This document shows positions 1 to 9,473 of a DNA stretch of 35,400 nucleotides, in pieces. A model generated the notes under the pieces. The model ran no database searches and was not told where the DNA came from. It saw only the letters and a program-made list of their open reading frames with translations. The stretch is from Pseudomonas batumici. GTDB lineage: Bacteria; Pseudomonadota; Gammaproteobacteria; Pseudomonadales; Pseudomonadaceae. The stretch lies in contig NZ_JXDG01000055.1 of the NCBI RefSeq assembly GCF_000820515.1, positions 1 to 35,400 on the forward strand, written 5' to 3'. Position 1 is the stretch's first letter. Every line of letters starts with the position of its first letter. Position numbers and translations under genes: made by a program.

Positions 1-258
1 GCCGGAAGTGGGGCGAATTATAGACCTGTAGGATTTGCCGTCAACCGTTAATTTCACTTTTCTGTCATGGAGCCGCATTAGCCCCTCCTCCCCCACTGCG
101 CCCCTCCTATATATAGAAGAGAAAGCCTCAGGCAACACCCCGGCAGAACCGGCCACTCCAAAAGGGTCTTCGAAAGCAGGATTCGAAATGCATGAAGCAC
201 CGACAGGCAGCGTCAGAGCGGAATCGTTAGAGGATCGAAGAAGCAGGCAACAGATATA
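1..258. other. left-edge non-coding stretch
   Basis: I see no convincing gene here. The open frames have poor codon use and no ribosome binding site, and they run through the tRNA that follows. AT-rich patches near 15-25 and 108-122 could belong to the promoter of a gene beyond the left edge, but nothing in the window confirms this. Confidence 0.5.
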
Positions 259-335
259 TGGTGTCCCAGGGCAGGTTCGAACTGCCAACCTTCCCCTTAG
301 GAGGGGGATGCTCTATCCAATTGAGCTACTGAGAC
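259..335 (-). tRNA. tRNA-Arg (anticodon CCT)
   Basis: On the minus strand a 77-nt cloverleaf starts GTCTCAG, pairs with CTGGGAC and carries an encoded CCA end. The anticodon loop reads CTCCTAA between TCCCC and GGGGA arms, giving anticodon CCT, which reads AGG. The T arm contains the standard GTTCGAA. It stands alone, apart from the other tRNAs of the window. No T-rich terminator is visible just downstream. Confidence 0.97.
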
Positions 336-377
336 AACGGTCGGCCACCAGGACAGGCGGCGTGAAGGACGGCGTGC

Positions 378-406
378 ATGTTAACGGGCATGCCGGTGTT
401 TGTCAT
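378..406 (-). promoter_or_regulatory. candidate sigma70 promoter of tRNA-Arg(CCT)
   Basis: Read on the minus strand: ATGACA (401-406), a 17-bp spacer, then TAACAT (378-383), about 43 nt before the mature tRNA 5' end. The -35 is good (5/6) and the -10 moderate (4/6). A GC-rich stretch follows, as expected for stable RNA promoters. Inferred from motif match only. Confidence 0.4.
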
Positions 407-806
407 GTCATCCCCGGGCTTTTTAACAGTAGGTGATCTCCCGCAACCACCGCCTGAGCCGTGCCGAACACGCACTACGCGCCCCGGGGCAGCGGCTGTC
501 GATGCTTCATCAGGCCTTCTGGGTTACAGCAAAGAACCATCATCACAAAGTGCACGCTCACCAAAACAAAACACAACCTATTGTTTTAAAAGTATTTTTT
601 CTGATAAAAAGCTTCGCATGCAGCCTGCTCCGACTCTCTCCATGAAAAACGGTCTGATCCATTATCAACCATGGGGAGCCTTTCGATGAATACCCCCATC
701 ACTCGCCAACCGCACGGCCCTGGACGATCAGCGCCAGGTAACCGTCGCGCCCGCAGGCGAACCCAACCGGCTGACACTCCGAGCCCACTCCACCCAGGAA
801 CCTCCC
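407..806. other. intergenic stretch, no firm gene
   Basis: No supported gene. The last part (about 690-806) has coding-like composition in the frame of the small gene at 807, but that frame has a stop at 687-689 and no ATG before 807. It may be 5' leader or a decayed N-terminal extension. Confidence 0.4.
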
Positions 807-998
807 ATGTCCCGATATGCTTTCACCTTCCTGATCCTGACCCTGCTCGGCAGCATTGCCCTGTGGGCGGCTCCGGCCGACGCTTTCACCCTGCCACTGG
901 TCGTCGCCACCGGACTGTTTGGCGTTTTTTTCGTCCTGGCCTTGTTCGCTGGTCGGAAAATCCGCTTCGACCCCGTCTTGCGCCCCTCCGCAGACTAG
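807..998 (+). CDS. small hydrophobic membrane protein, function unknown
   Basis: A 63-residue protein that I do not recognise. The ATG has an AGGA-type ribosome binding site about 8 nt upstream, and third codon positions are strongly GC-rich, as in real genes here. Two hydrophobic segments are visible, about residues 4-22 and 28-48, followed by a short basic tail (GRKIRFD). The first segment ends in APADA and could be a cleavable signal, leaving a one-span protein; otherwise it is a two-span inner-membrane protein. It lies upstream of amrZ on the same strand, but amrZ appears to have its own promoter. No catalytic motif is visible. Confidence 0.65.
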   Translation: MSRYAFTFLILTLLGSIALWAAPADAFTLPLVVATGLFGVFFVLALFAGRKIRFDPVLRPSAD

Positions 999-1040
999 AA
1001 AACCAGCAAATTGCCACTACTCTTTAACATTAGAAGCAAA

Positions 1041-1077
1041 AGGCCAGACCGCCGGGTAAAATCCGTGCGGCACTGGC
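1041..1077 (+). terminator. hairpin downstream of the small membrane protein gene
   Basis: GGCCAG at 1041-1046 pairs with CTGGCC at 1072-1077, and inside it GCCG pairs with CGGC. There is no T run after the stem, so it is a weak terminator candidate or an mRNA 3'-end stabiliser between the small gene and the amrZ promoter. Confidence 0.35.
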
Positions 1078-1131
1078 CAGAAGCTTCCTGACAGGCCCGG
1101 GATGGTCGATCAGAAGGTCGCTACTGAGGGG

Positions 1132-1159
1132 AAACTTTCCAACCAGTGCGCATTTCTGA
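1132..1159 (+). promoter_or_regulatory. AlgU (sigma22)-type promoter of amrZ
   Basis: AAACTT (1132-1137), a 17-bp spacer and TCTGA (1155-1159) fit the AlgU/RpoE pattern GAACTT-N16/17-TCTGA with one -35 mismatch. Transcription would start near 1165, leaving an amrZ leader of about 185 nt. AlgU dependence and a long leader are established for P. aeruginosa amrZ (algZ). A second, poorer match (GAACAT at 1269-1274, TCCTA at 1291-1295) lies closer to the gene. Confidence 0.6.
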
Positions 1160-1168
1160 TAATTGGTG

Positions 1169-1181
1169 CTGGCATATTGCC
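1169..1181 (+). promoter_or_regulatory. candidate AmrZ operator (autoregulation)
   Basis: CTGGCATATTGCC has the GGCA-N-GCC core typical of AmrZ sites in Pseudomonas. It starts 10 nt after the AlgU -10 element, so it would overlap the transcription start, the right place for repression. AmrZ is known to repress its own gene in P. aeruginosa. A partial match (CTGGCAAATATG) occurs about 50 nt further down. Confidence 0.5.
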
Positions 1182-1352
1182 TTTGTCCAGTTCAATATTT
1201 GTCACAGAATTGACGCCAAGGATCTGGCAAATATGAGGCATGATGCGGGCCTCATTTCAATTCAGGTTGAACATTTGGCCAAGCATGCTGTCCTACTGAC
1301 ATCCTGCGGCCAATTCCGAGAACCGCTCCCCTGAACTAACCGGTTTAAAACT

Positions 1353-1679
1353 ATGCGCCCATTGAAACAGGCAATTTATTCCAGCCGTACGGCTGACAAA
1401 TTCGTCGTGCGTCTGCCCGATGGAATGCGTGAACGCATCGCCGAGGTGGCTCGTAACCATCACCGCAGCATGAATTCCGAGATCATTGCACGCCTGGAGC
1501 AAAGCCTTATTCAGGAAGGTGCACTGGGCGACGAGTTGAGCATGCGGCTGGACAGCCCTGAGCTCTCCCTGCACGAGCGTGAATTGCTCCAGCGTTTCCG
1601 CCAGCTCTCCCATCGCCAGCAGAATGCACTCGTATCGCTGATCGCCCATGACGCCGCCGAAATGGCGGACGCCAGCTGA
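1353..1679 (+). CDS. amrZ: AmrZ, Arc-family ribbon-helix-helix transcription factor
   Basis: A 108-residue DNA-binding regulator. AmrZ (AlgZ) controls alginate, flagella, twitching, exopolysaccharide and c-di-GMP genes in Pseudomonas. The DNA-reading beta strand is ADKFVVRLP (residues 14-22), so the contact residues are Lys16, Val18 and Arg20. Helix 1 follows (GMRERIAEVARNHHRS), then helix 2 with the family motif MNSEIIARLEQSL. The C-terminal half (about 60-105: LSLHERELLQRFRQLSHRQQNALVSLI) is the tetramerisation region. The N terminus seems two residues shorter than the P. aeruginosa protein. No strong Shine-Dalgarno sequence is visible before the ATG, so translation may be weak or regulated. 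It stands convergent to mgtE, with a terminator between. Confidence 0.9.
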   Translation: MRPLKQAIYSSRTADKFVVRLPDGMRERIAEVARNHHRSMNSEIIARLEQSLIQEGALGDELSMRLDSPELSLHERELLQRFRQLSHRQQNALVSLIAHDAAEMADAS

Positions 1680-1696
1680 TTCATCCCTGAAAGTTC

Positions 1697-1723
1697 AAGC
1701 CAGCGGAGTGCTGGCTTTTTTTT
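1697..1723 (+). terminator. rho-independent terminator of amrZ
   Basis: GCCAGC (1699-1704), loop GGAGT, GCTGGC (1710-1715), then eight T. This is a classic intrinsic terminator 18 nt after the amrZ stop. A second small palindrome, CCTGAA-A-TTCAGG (1725-1737), separates it from the mgtE stop and may help end mgtE transcripts from the other side. Confidence 0.85.
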
Positions 1724-1747
1724 GCCTGAAATTCAGGTGGGAAGCGC

Positions 1748-3190
1748 TCAGAGCAGGAAGACGGTCGCCAGCCCGAGGAAGATGAAGAAGCCGCCGCTGT
1801 CGGTCATGGCGGTGATCATCACGCTGGCGCCCATCGCCGGGTCGCGCCCCAGGCGCGCCAAGGTCATGGGGATCAGCACCCCCATCAACGCCGCCAGCAA
1901 GAGGTTGAGGGTCATGGCCGCGGTCATCACCACGCCTAACGACCAACTGCCGTATAGCACGTAGGCGACCACACCGATCACTCCCCCCCACACCAGACCA
2001 TTGATCAAGCCAACCGCCAGCTCCTTGCGCATCAGGCGCGAGGTGTTGCCAGTGCTGACCTGGTCCAGCGCCATGGCGCGGACGATCATGGTAATGGTCT
2101 GGTTACCCGAGTTACCGCCAATGCCCGCGACGATCGGCATCAGGGCGGCCAAGGCCACCAGTTTCTCGATGGAGCCCTCGAACAGGCCGATCACCCGCGA
2201 GGCGACAAAGGCCGTGATCAGGTTGATCGCCAGCCATGCCCAACGGTTGCGCAGGGATTTCCAGACCGAGGCAAAGATATCCTCCTCCTCCCGCAGGCCC
2301 GCCATGTTGAGGACTTCACTCTCGCTTTCCTCACGAATCAGGTCGACCATTTCGTCGATGGTCAAACGACCGATCAGCTTGTCGTTCTTGTCCACCACGG
2401 GGGCGGAAATCAAGTCATAACGCTCGAAGGCCTGGGCCGCGTCATAGGCATCCTCGTCCGGGTGAAACGTCACCGGATCGCTGGCCATGACTTCGGCCAC
2501 CTGCTTCTCGGGATCGTTGACCAGCAGGCGCTTGATCGGCAGCACGCCCTTGAGCACGCCGTCATAATCGACCACGAACAGCTTGTCGGTATGGCTCGGC
2601 AGTTCCTTGAGCCGACGCAGGTAACGCAACACCACTTCCAGGCTGACGTCCTCGCGAATGGTAACCATCTCGAAGTCCATCAGGGCGCCGACCTGCTCCT
2701 CGTCGTAGGACAACGCGGAGCGAACGCGCTCACGCTGCTGGCCGTCGAGGGCTTCCATCAACTCATGGACGACGTCTCGCGGCAGCTCGGGGGCCAGGTC
2801 GGCGAGTTCGTCGGCATCCATCTCCTTGGCGGCAGCCAGGAGTTCATGATCGTCCATGTCGGCGATCAGGGTTTCGCGCACGGAGTCGGAAACCTCGAGC
2901 AGGATATCGCCATCACGCTCGGCCTTGACCAACTGCCAAACGGTCAAGCGATCGTTCAGGGGCAAGGCTTCGAGGATATGGGCGACGTCGGCGGAGTGCA
3001 GGTCATCGAGCTTGCGCTGCAACTCGACGAGGTTCTGCCGGTGAACCAGGCTTTCCACCCGGTCGTGATGAGGGCCTTCCTGGCGATGCGTCAGGTCTTC
3101 GACCACCCGCTGACGCTGCAGCAGGTCAACGACCTGGGCAAGACGGTCCTGCAGGCTATCCTGGCTTTTCTTTGCTTCAATTTCGGTCAT
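1748..3190 (-). CDS. mgtE: MgtE-type magnesium transporter
   Basis: A 480-residue Mg2+ channel of the inner membrane. In order: a helical N domain (about 1-130) with the family signature of acidic MgtE_N repeats (LHSADVAHILEALPL), a paired CBS module (about 135-260; VMASDPVTFHPDEDAYDAAQ), and a C-terminal five-helix pore (about 285-480) with the conserved GIGGNSGNQ sequence. The N and CBS domains sense internal Mg2+ and close the pore. The start is set at 3190, where GGAG lies 7 nt upstream; a 10-residue upstream extension is unlikely. In P. aeruginosa, MgtE also lowers type III secretion gene expression through RsmY/RsmZ, and csrA(rsmA) lies nearby here. Confidence 0.95.
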   Translation of the reverse strand: MTEIEAKKSQDSLQDRLAQVVDLLQRQRVVEDLTHRQEGPHHDRVESLVHRQNLVELQRKLDDLHSADVAHILEALPLNDRLTVWQLVKAERDGDILLEVSDSVRETLIADMDDHELLAAAKEMDADELADLAPELPRDVVHELMEALDGQQRERVRSALSYDEEQVGALMDFEMVTIREDVSLEVVLRYLRRLKELPSHTDKLFVVDYDGVLKGVLPIKRLLVNDPEKQVAEVMASDPVTFHPDEDAYDAAQAFERYDLISAPVVDKNDKLIGRLTIDEMVDLIREESESEVLNMAGLREEEDIFASVWKSLRNRWAWLAINLITAFVASRVIGLFEGSIEKLVALAALMPIVAGIGGNSGNQTITMIVRAMALDQVSTGNTSRLMRKELAVGLINGLVWGGVIGVVAYVLYGSWSLGVVMTAAMTLNLLLAALMGVLIPMTLARLGRDPAMGASVMITAMTDSGGFFIFLGLATVFLL

Positions 3191-3301
3191 AGGCGAACTC
3201 CACTCCCAGCAGCGGGGCACGCCGGAAGGATCAATCAGTCAATTCGTGATTGGTAAAGCGAGAGAATAAGTAACTACTGGGTAAGTCCATGGAAATATTC
3301 C

Positions 3302-3335
3302 AAAAACCCCGGCGGGGCTGACGGGCGCAATCATA
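3302..3335 (-). promoter_or_regulatory. possible mgtE promoter -10 and leader hairpin
   Basis: On the minus strand TATGAT (3330-3335) is a good -10 but has no fitting -35. About 12 nt later comes AGCCCC-GCC-GGGGTT with a T run (3302-3319). The rest of 3191-3511 holds no gene I can support; a 71-codon minus-strand frame there lacks a ribosome binding site. Confidence 0.3.
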
Positions 3336-3511
3336 CACTGTCCCTGGCCCTTCACGGCCAGAAATCTGGGCAAGAACAAGCGCTTGCGCCAACCTGCAGA
3401 GCGCTTTGCGGCGGTCTTTGCCCCTCGACGACTCATCCTGAAAAGAAAACCCACGCCCCATCTGGAGGGCCGCGACTAGGCTGGATGAATGACCGTCAAG
3501 GAGGACGTCCG

Positions 3512-3976
3512 ATGCTGCCCAGAAGCCATCTTTCGCTGTTGCTCGCACTCTGCCTGCCCTTCCCCGCCAACGCCGCCGTTGTCCATCGCTGCGAAAGCGA
3601 CAGCGGACACATCACCTTCACCACGTTGAGCTGCGCGCCAAGCGAAACGCTACAGCCTCAGCGTGCGCACAACCCAGCGCCCGGAAGCAGAGCGCCGGCC
3701 AGGCGGTCGGAAACGACGATCTCAGCCCCACGGAGCCTGACCGTAGTCGGTGAGCACGATGACGGCTGCGCCAATCTGTTGAGTGCGCAGGAAAAACGCC
3801 GGGCCATCATCAATCAGCAGGTTCGCCCTGGCATGAATCGCCTGGAAGTGGAAAGCGCCCTGGGCCGGCCGGACCGGATCAGCACGACCAACACCGCGAC
3901 GCGCTATCACTACAACCTGAAAAGGGGCCGCAGCAGCCTGGTGGTGCTGGATGAGAAGGGATGCGTCAAAGGCTAG
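3512..3976 (+). CDS. secreted DUF4124-type protein with BamE/SmpA-like C terminus
   Basis: A 154-residue exported protein of unknown function. The start is set by AAGGAGG 7 nt before the ATG at 3512; an in-frame ATG at 3485 has no such site. Residues 1-21 form a signal peptide (LSLLLALCLPFPANA). Next comes a short DUF4124-like beta unit with two Cys (VHRCESDSGHITFTTLSC). The last 55 residues (VRPGMNRLEVESALGRPDRI) resemble the BamE/SmpA fold, in which GM-x-R-xx-V-xx-xLG-xP is the hallmark. A third and fourth Cys (DGCANLL, KGCVKG) could form disulphides in the periplasm. It faces the tRNA genes and shares their terminator. Confidence 0.8.
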   Translation: MLPRSHLSLLLALCLPFPANAAVVHRCESDSGHITFTTLSCAPSETLQPQRAHNPAPGSRAPARRSETTISAPRSLTVVGEHDDGCANLLSAQEKRRAIINQQVRPGMNRLEVESALGRPDRISTTNTATRYHYNLKRGRSSLVVLDEKGCVKG

Positions 3977-4016
3977 GGCCTGTACGAAAATTCGCCCGCG
4001 CTAAACCCCAGACGGC

Positions 4017-4045
4017 AAAAAGCCCGCAACCAGTGCGGGCTTTTT
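4017..4045. terminator. bidirectional intrinsic terminator
   Basis: AAAAA, GCCCGCA (4022-4028), loop ACCAG, TGCGGGC (4034-4040), TTTTT. T runs exist on both strands, so it can end the DUF4124 gene from the left and the tRNA-Arg transcript from the right. Confidence 0.9.
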
Positions 4046-4051
4046 GTTGTA

Positions 4052-4128
4052 TGGTGCACTCGACAGGATTCGAACCTGTGACCGCTCGGTTCGTAGCCGA
4101 GTACTCTATCCAGCTGAGCTACGAGTGC
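4052..4128 (-). tRNA. tRNA-Arg (anticodon ACG), copy 1
   Basis: A 77-nt cloverleaf on the minus strand: acceptor arm GCACTCG/CGAGTGC, anticodon loop CTACGAA (ACG, read as ICG after editing), GGTTCGAA-type T arm and encoded CCA. It is identical to the copy 72 nt away and lies just before the bidirectional terminator, so the two are probably one transcript. Confidence 0.98.
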
Positions 4129-4200
4129 AATTTGTGTTTTTAGACCAGATCACAACTGGTTGAAGCCACGCTATTCGTATCACTACCAACAACGCTTAAA

Positions 4201-4277
4201 TGGTGCACTCGACAGGATTCGAACCTGTGACCGCTCGGTTCGTAGCCGAGTACTCTATCCAGCTGAGCTACGAGTGC
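4201..4277 (-). tRNA. tRNA-Arg (anticodon ACG), copy 2
   Basis: Base for base the same 77 nt as the neighbouring copy, including the CCA end. It is the first of the pair to be transcribed and has its own strong promoter just upstream. Confidence 0.98.
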
Positions 4278-4291
4278 ATTTGATGCCGCGC

Positions 4292-4319
4292 ATTATAGTC
4301 CGTGAAATCTTTTTGTAAA
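4292..4319 (-). promoter_or_regulatory. sigma70 promoter of the tRNA-Arg(ACG) pair
   Basis: On the minus strand TTTACA (4314-4319), a 16-bp spacer, TATAAT (4292-4297), then a GC-rich discriminator (GCGCGG). Near-consensus elements with a GC-rich discriminator are typical of stringently controlled stable RNA promoters. Confidence 0.85.
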
Positions 4320-4385
4320 GCGCTTTTTTCTAGTAATTTCAACAACTTACCGAAGAAGCCAGACCAACACGCACTAAACAAATAA

Positions 4386-4476
4386 TGGCGGAGAAGGGGG
4401 GATTCGAACCCCCGACACCCTTTTGAGGTGTACTCCCTTAGCAGGGGAGCGCCTTCGGCCACTCGGCCACCTCTCC
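4386..4476 (-). tRNA. tRNA-Ser (anticodon GCT)
   Basis: A 91-nt class II tRNA with long variable arm. Acceptor GGAGAGG pairs with CTTCTCC (one G-U); the anticodon in CTGCTAA is GCT, which reads AGC/AGU. GGTTCGAA-type T arm and encoded CCA are present. Confidence 0.97.
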
Positions 4477-4490
4477 GCAACACGGGGCGT

Positions 4491-4519
4491 ATCATAACCA
4501 ACCTTTTCCCCGTTTGCAA
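4491..4519 (-). promoter_or_regulatory. sigma70 promoter of tRNA-Ser
   Basis: On the minus strand TTGCAA (4514-4519), exactly 17 bp, TATGAT (4491-4496), then ACGCCCC, a GC-rich discriminator. The mature tRNA begins about 14 nt later. It lies between the csrA stop and tRNA-Ser. Confidence 0.85.
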
Positions 4520-4538
4520 AGCAAAAAATCAAATAAAA

Positions 4539-4727
4539 TTAATGGCTTGGTTCTTCGTCCTTCTCTTTCTTGATCCGCAGGTAGATTTCCTCACGGTGTA
4601 CCGCCACTTCTTTGGGGGCATTGACACCAATTCGTACTTGATTTCCTTTGACGCCAAGCACGGTTACAGTGATTTCACCGTCACCGATGATCAGGCTCTC
4701 TGCGCACCGACGAGTCAGAATCAGCAT
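4539..4727 (-). CDS. csrA: CsrA/RsmA carbon storage regulator
   Basis: A 62-residue RNA-binding dimer that binds GGA-containing hairpins near ribosome binding sites. In Pseudomonas (RsmA) it is antagonised by RsmX/Y/Z under GacA control and represses secondary metabolism and biofilm genes. The sequence MLILTRRCAESLIIGD is the family N terminus, with RNA contacts at Leu4 and at Arg44 in VAVHREEIYLRI. The start has TAGGAG about 8 nt upstream. It sits downstream of lysC on the same strand, as in other Pseudomonas, with the lysC terminator between, so a promoter in 4728-4868 is likely. The linked GGA in its own ribosome binding site would allow self-repression. Confidence 0.97.
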   Translation of the reverse strand: MLILTRRCAESLIIGDGEITVTVLGVKGNQVRIGVNAPKEVAVHREEIYLRIKKEKDEEPSH

Positions 4728-4868
4728 ACCTTTCTCCTACACGCACTTCAGTTCAGGGACAACAGTCTGCAAAAAAGGGCTTCGACTTACAGGCTATATA
4801 GCCATCGCCCTACACCCCCAAGTATTGACCAGCACAGGTGAAAGACCAGCCGCCACCCACGCCCATCA

Positions 4869-4903
4869 AGAAAAACAAAGGGCGCGGTTAAACCGCGCCC
4901 TTC
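4869..4903 (-). terminator. rho-independent terminator of lysC
   Basis: On the minus strand GGGCGCGG pairs with CCGCGCCC (4880-4900) around a TTTAA loop, followed by TTTGTTTTTCTT. It lies 12 nt after the lysC stop, so most lysC transcripts should end before csrA. Confidence 0.85.
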
Positions 4904-4914
4904 GGGACCACGCG

Positions 4915-6156
4915 TTACTCGCCTTGTCGGGCCGGCGCATCCAGCTCGAAGGCCGTGTGCAGCGCACGCACGGCCAGTTCCAGGTACTTCTCTTCGATCA
5001 CCACGGAGACCTTGATCTCCGAGGTCGAGATCATCTGGATGTTGATGCTTTCCTTGGCCAGGGCCTCGAACATGCGGCTGGCAACGCCGGCATGGGAACG
5101 CATGCCCACGCCCACGATCGACACCTTGGCGATCTTGGTATCGCCAACCACTTCACGGGCACCGATCTCGCGCGCGGTGTTTTCCAGGACGCTGTGCGCG
5201 GCCTGGTAGTCGTTGCGGTGCACGGTGAAGGTGAAGTCGGTGGTGTTATCGTGCGCGACGTTCTGCACGATCATGTCGACTTCGATGTTCGCGGCACTGA
5301 TCGGGCCGAGAATCTTGAAGGCCACGCCGGGGGTGTCTGGCACGCCACGGATGGTCAGCTTGGCTTCATCGCGGTTGAAGGCGATGCCGGAAATGATCGG
5401 CTGTTCCATGGATTCCTCTTCATCAATAGTAATGAGGGTGCCCGGACCCTCTTTGAAGCTGTGCAGGACGCGCAGCGGAACGTTGTACTTGCCGGCGAAC
5501 TCGACCGCGCGGATCTGCAACACCTTGGACCCGAGGCTGGCCATTTCCAGCATCTCTTCGAAGGTGATCTTGTCCAGGCGCTGGGCCTGGGCCACGACGC
5601 GCGGGTCGGTGGTGTAGACGCCATCGACGTCGGTGTAGATCTGGCATTCGTCAGCCTTCAAGGCCGCCGCCAGCGCCACGCCCGTGGTGTCGGAACCGCC
5701 ACGACCGAGGGTGGTGATGTTGCCGTGCTCGTCGACGCCCTGGAAACCGGCGACCACCACCACGCGACCGGCCTTCAGATCGCCACGGATCTTCTGGTCG
5801 TCGATCTGCAGGATGCGCGCCTTATTGTGCGCGCTATCGGTCAGGATCCGCACCTGGTTGCCGGTGTAGGACACCGCCGGCACGCCGCGCTTGATCAGCG
5901 CCATGGCCAGCAAGGCGATGGTCACCTGCTCACCCGTGGAAACGATCACATCCAGTTCACGGGGAACCGGCTGCTGCTCGCCGCTGATTTGCTTGGCCAG
6001 ATCGATCAGGCGGTTGGTTTCGCCGCTCATCGCAGACAGTACAACCACCAGGTCATCACCGGCCTCGCGGAACTTCTTAACCTTGTCGGCTACCTGCTCG
6101 ATTCGCTCGACGGAGCCGACCGAGGTACCTCCAAATTTCTGTACGATCAAAGCCAT
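4915..6156 (-). CDS. lysC: aspartate kinase
   Basis: A 413-residue aspartokinase. It phosphorylates aspartate as the first step towards lysine, threonine, methionine and diaminopimelate. The kinase signature KFGGTSVGS lies at residues 7-15, with the second conserved stretch FQGVDEHGNITTLGRGGSDTTGV near 140-165. Two ACT domains follow (about 265-410), with the regulatory VDMIVQN and GVGMRSHAGVA sequences; these give feedback control by lysine and/or threonine. The length fits the alpha-type family. GAGGCGG precedes the ATG at usual spacing. The gene follows alaS with an 82-bp gap that holds a strong hairpin. Confidence 0.97.
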   Translation of the reverse strand: MALIVQKFGGTSVGSVERIEQVADKVKKFREAGDDLVVVLSAMSGETNRLIDLAKQISGEQQPVPRELDVIVSTGEQVTIALLAMALIKRGVPAVSYTGNQVRILTDSAHNKARILQIDDQKIRGDLKAGRVVVVAGFQGVDEHGNITTLGRGGSDTTGVALAAALKADECQIYTDVDGVYTTDPRVVAQAQRLDKITFEEMLEMASLGSKVLQIRAVEFAGKYNVPLRVLHSFKEGPGTLITIDEEESMEQPIISGIAFNRDEAKLTIRGVPDTPGVAFKILGPISAANIEVDMIVQNVAHDNTTDFTFTVHRNDYQAAHSVLENTAREIGAREVVGDTKIAKVSIVGVGMRSHAGVASRMFEALAKESINIQMISTSEIKVSVVIEEKYLELAVRALHTAFELDAPARQGE

Positions 6157-6201
6157 TTCTAAGCCGCCTCAGCCCGTAAAGGGGCGCCCATTAATCATCA
6201 C

Positions 6202-6228
6202 GGTGCCTGTTACTAGACAACAGGCACC
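6202..6228 (-). terminator. hairpin between alaS and lysC
   Basis: A perfect 10-bp stem (GGTGCCTGTT / AACAGGCACC) with a 7-nt loop lies 10 nt after the alaS stop. There is no T run, so it may act as a partial terminator, a processing site or a 3'-end stabiliser between the two genes. Confidence 0.5.
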
Positions 6229-6238
6229 CGGTACAGCC

Positions 6239-8863
<2,625 letters not shown>

Positions 8864-8916
8864 AGGTTCTTCCACGGAGTCTGCGGCCAAACGCAAGTGC
8901 ATCACATCCAAAGGGG

Positions 8917-8967
8917 TTTGCGACTTGCAAAAGGCCGCATTATATCGGCCCTGCGCCCAGGGTACAG
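8917..8967 (-). promoter_or_regulatory. alaS promoter with dyad at the start point
   Basis: On the minus strand TATAAT (8939-8944) is a perfect -10, preceded by a weak -35 (TGTACC at 8961-8966, 16-bp spacing). A dyad TTTGC-N5-GCAAA (8917-8931) begins where transcription should start. In E. coli AlaS represses its own promoter by binding a palindrome at the start site; whether this dyad does the same is inference. Confidence 0.55.
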
Positions 8968-9124
8968 TGTGTTTATACGATAGAAACCGTCAATTGGACG
9001 GCCTGCAGTCTCATTCATGGCCAAATTCGGCCAATACCGCAACGACTTGTTCAATTTACGTACGGCTGGCGTCCCGGTATCCGGTGTGATCGACGGCAGG
9101 CCGGATCAATGTCTACTAAAGAAA

Positions 9125-9143
9125 TTCGATAGTCATTATCGAA
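9125..9143. promoter_or_regulatory. perfect dyad TTCGATA-N5-TATCGAA
   Basis: A 7+5+7 inverted repeat upstream of the FMN riboswitch, in a stretch without genes (8968-9186). The shape fits a LysR- or TetR-type operator, but I cannot name the regulator. Confidence 0.4.
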
Positions 9144-9186
9144 ACGACGACATGCACCCCCTGAAAATATATGTTAAAAACTGGGC

Positions 9187-9207
9187 GCCGCCAGAGAGTC
9201 TGGCGGC
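9187..9207 (+). other. perfect hairpin abutting the FMN riboswitch
   Basis: GCCGCCAGA-GAG-TCTGGCGGC, a 9-bp stem with a 3-nt loop, ends 3 nt before the riboswitch P1 helix. It lacks a T run. It could insulate aptamer folding or mark the start of the transcript. Confidence 0.5.
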
Positions 9208-9210
9208 AAC

Positions 9211-9374
9211 GTTCTCAGGGCGGGGTGCAATTCCCCACCGGCGGTAATGGCGCGCAAAGTGCCTAGCCCGCGAGCGCTTGACGGTTCGGACGGCTTTGCC
9301 GGTCAGGGTCGACAAGGTCAGCAGACCCGGTGTGATCCCGGGGCCGACGGTCATAGTCCGGATGAAGAGAGAAC
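9211..9374 (+). promoter_or_regulatory. FMN riboswitch (RFN element)
   Basis: The aptamer's conserved pieces appear in order: GGGCGGGGTGCAATTCCCCACCGGCGGT at the 5' side (9218-9245), the AGCCCGCGAGCG segment (9266-9277), GACCCGGTGTGATCCCGGGGCCGACGGTCATAGTCCGGATGAAGAGA near the 3' side. P1 closes by GTTCTC (9211-9216) with GAGAAC (9369-9374). The RFN aptamer binds FMN and turns off riboflavin genes. The next gene makes the riboflavin precursor lumazine, as expected. Confidence 0.95.
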
Positions 9375-9473
9375 GGGATTGACACCCAGGGGCCGTACGC
9401 TGAATCGGTGTGTGCCTGCGCGCAGCGCACACGGAGCCGAACGCACCCTTGAATCCCATTCGATTCATATCGC

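Noticed and set aside
3239..3454. 71-codon minus-strand frame upstream of mgtE
   Set aside because: No ribosome binding site, crosses the putative mgtE promoter and hairpin, and has no recognisable features.
4052..4277. Two identical tRNA-Arg copies as an attachment-site duplication of a mobile element
   Set aside because: Only 72 bp lies between them and no integrase is nearby; a simple tRNA gene duplication explains it.
4648..6162. Long open frame on the plus strand opposite lysC
   Set aside because: It is the GC-driven antisense shadow of lysC; its product is His/Gly/Asp-rich without domain features and has no ribosome binding site.
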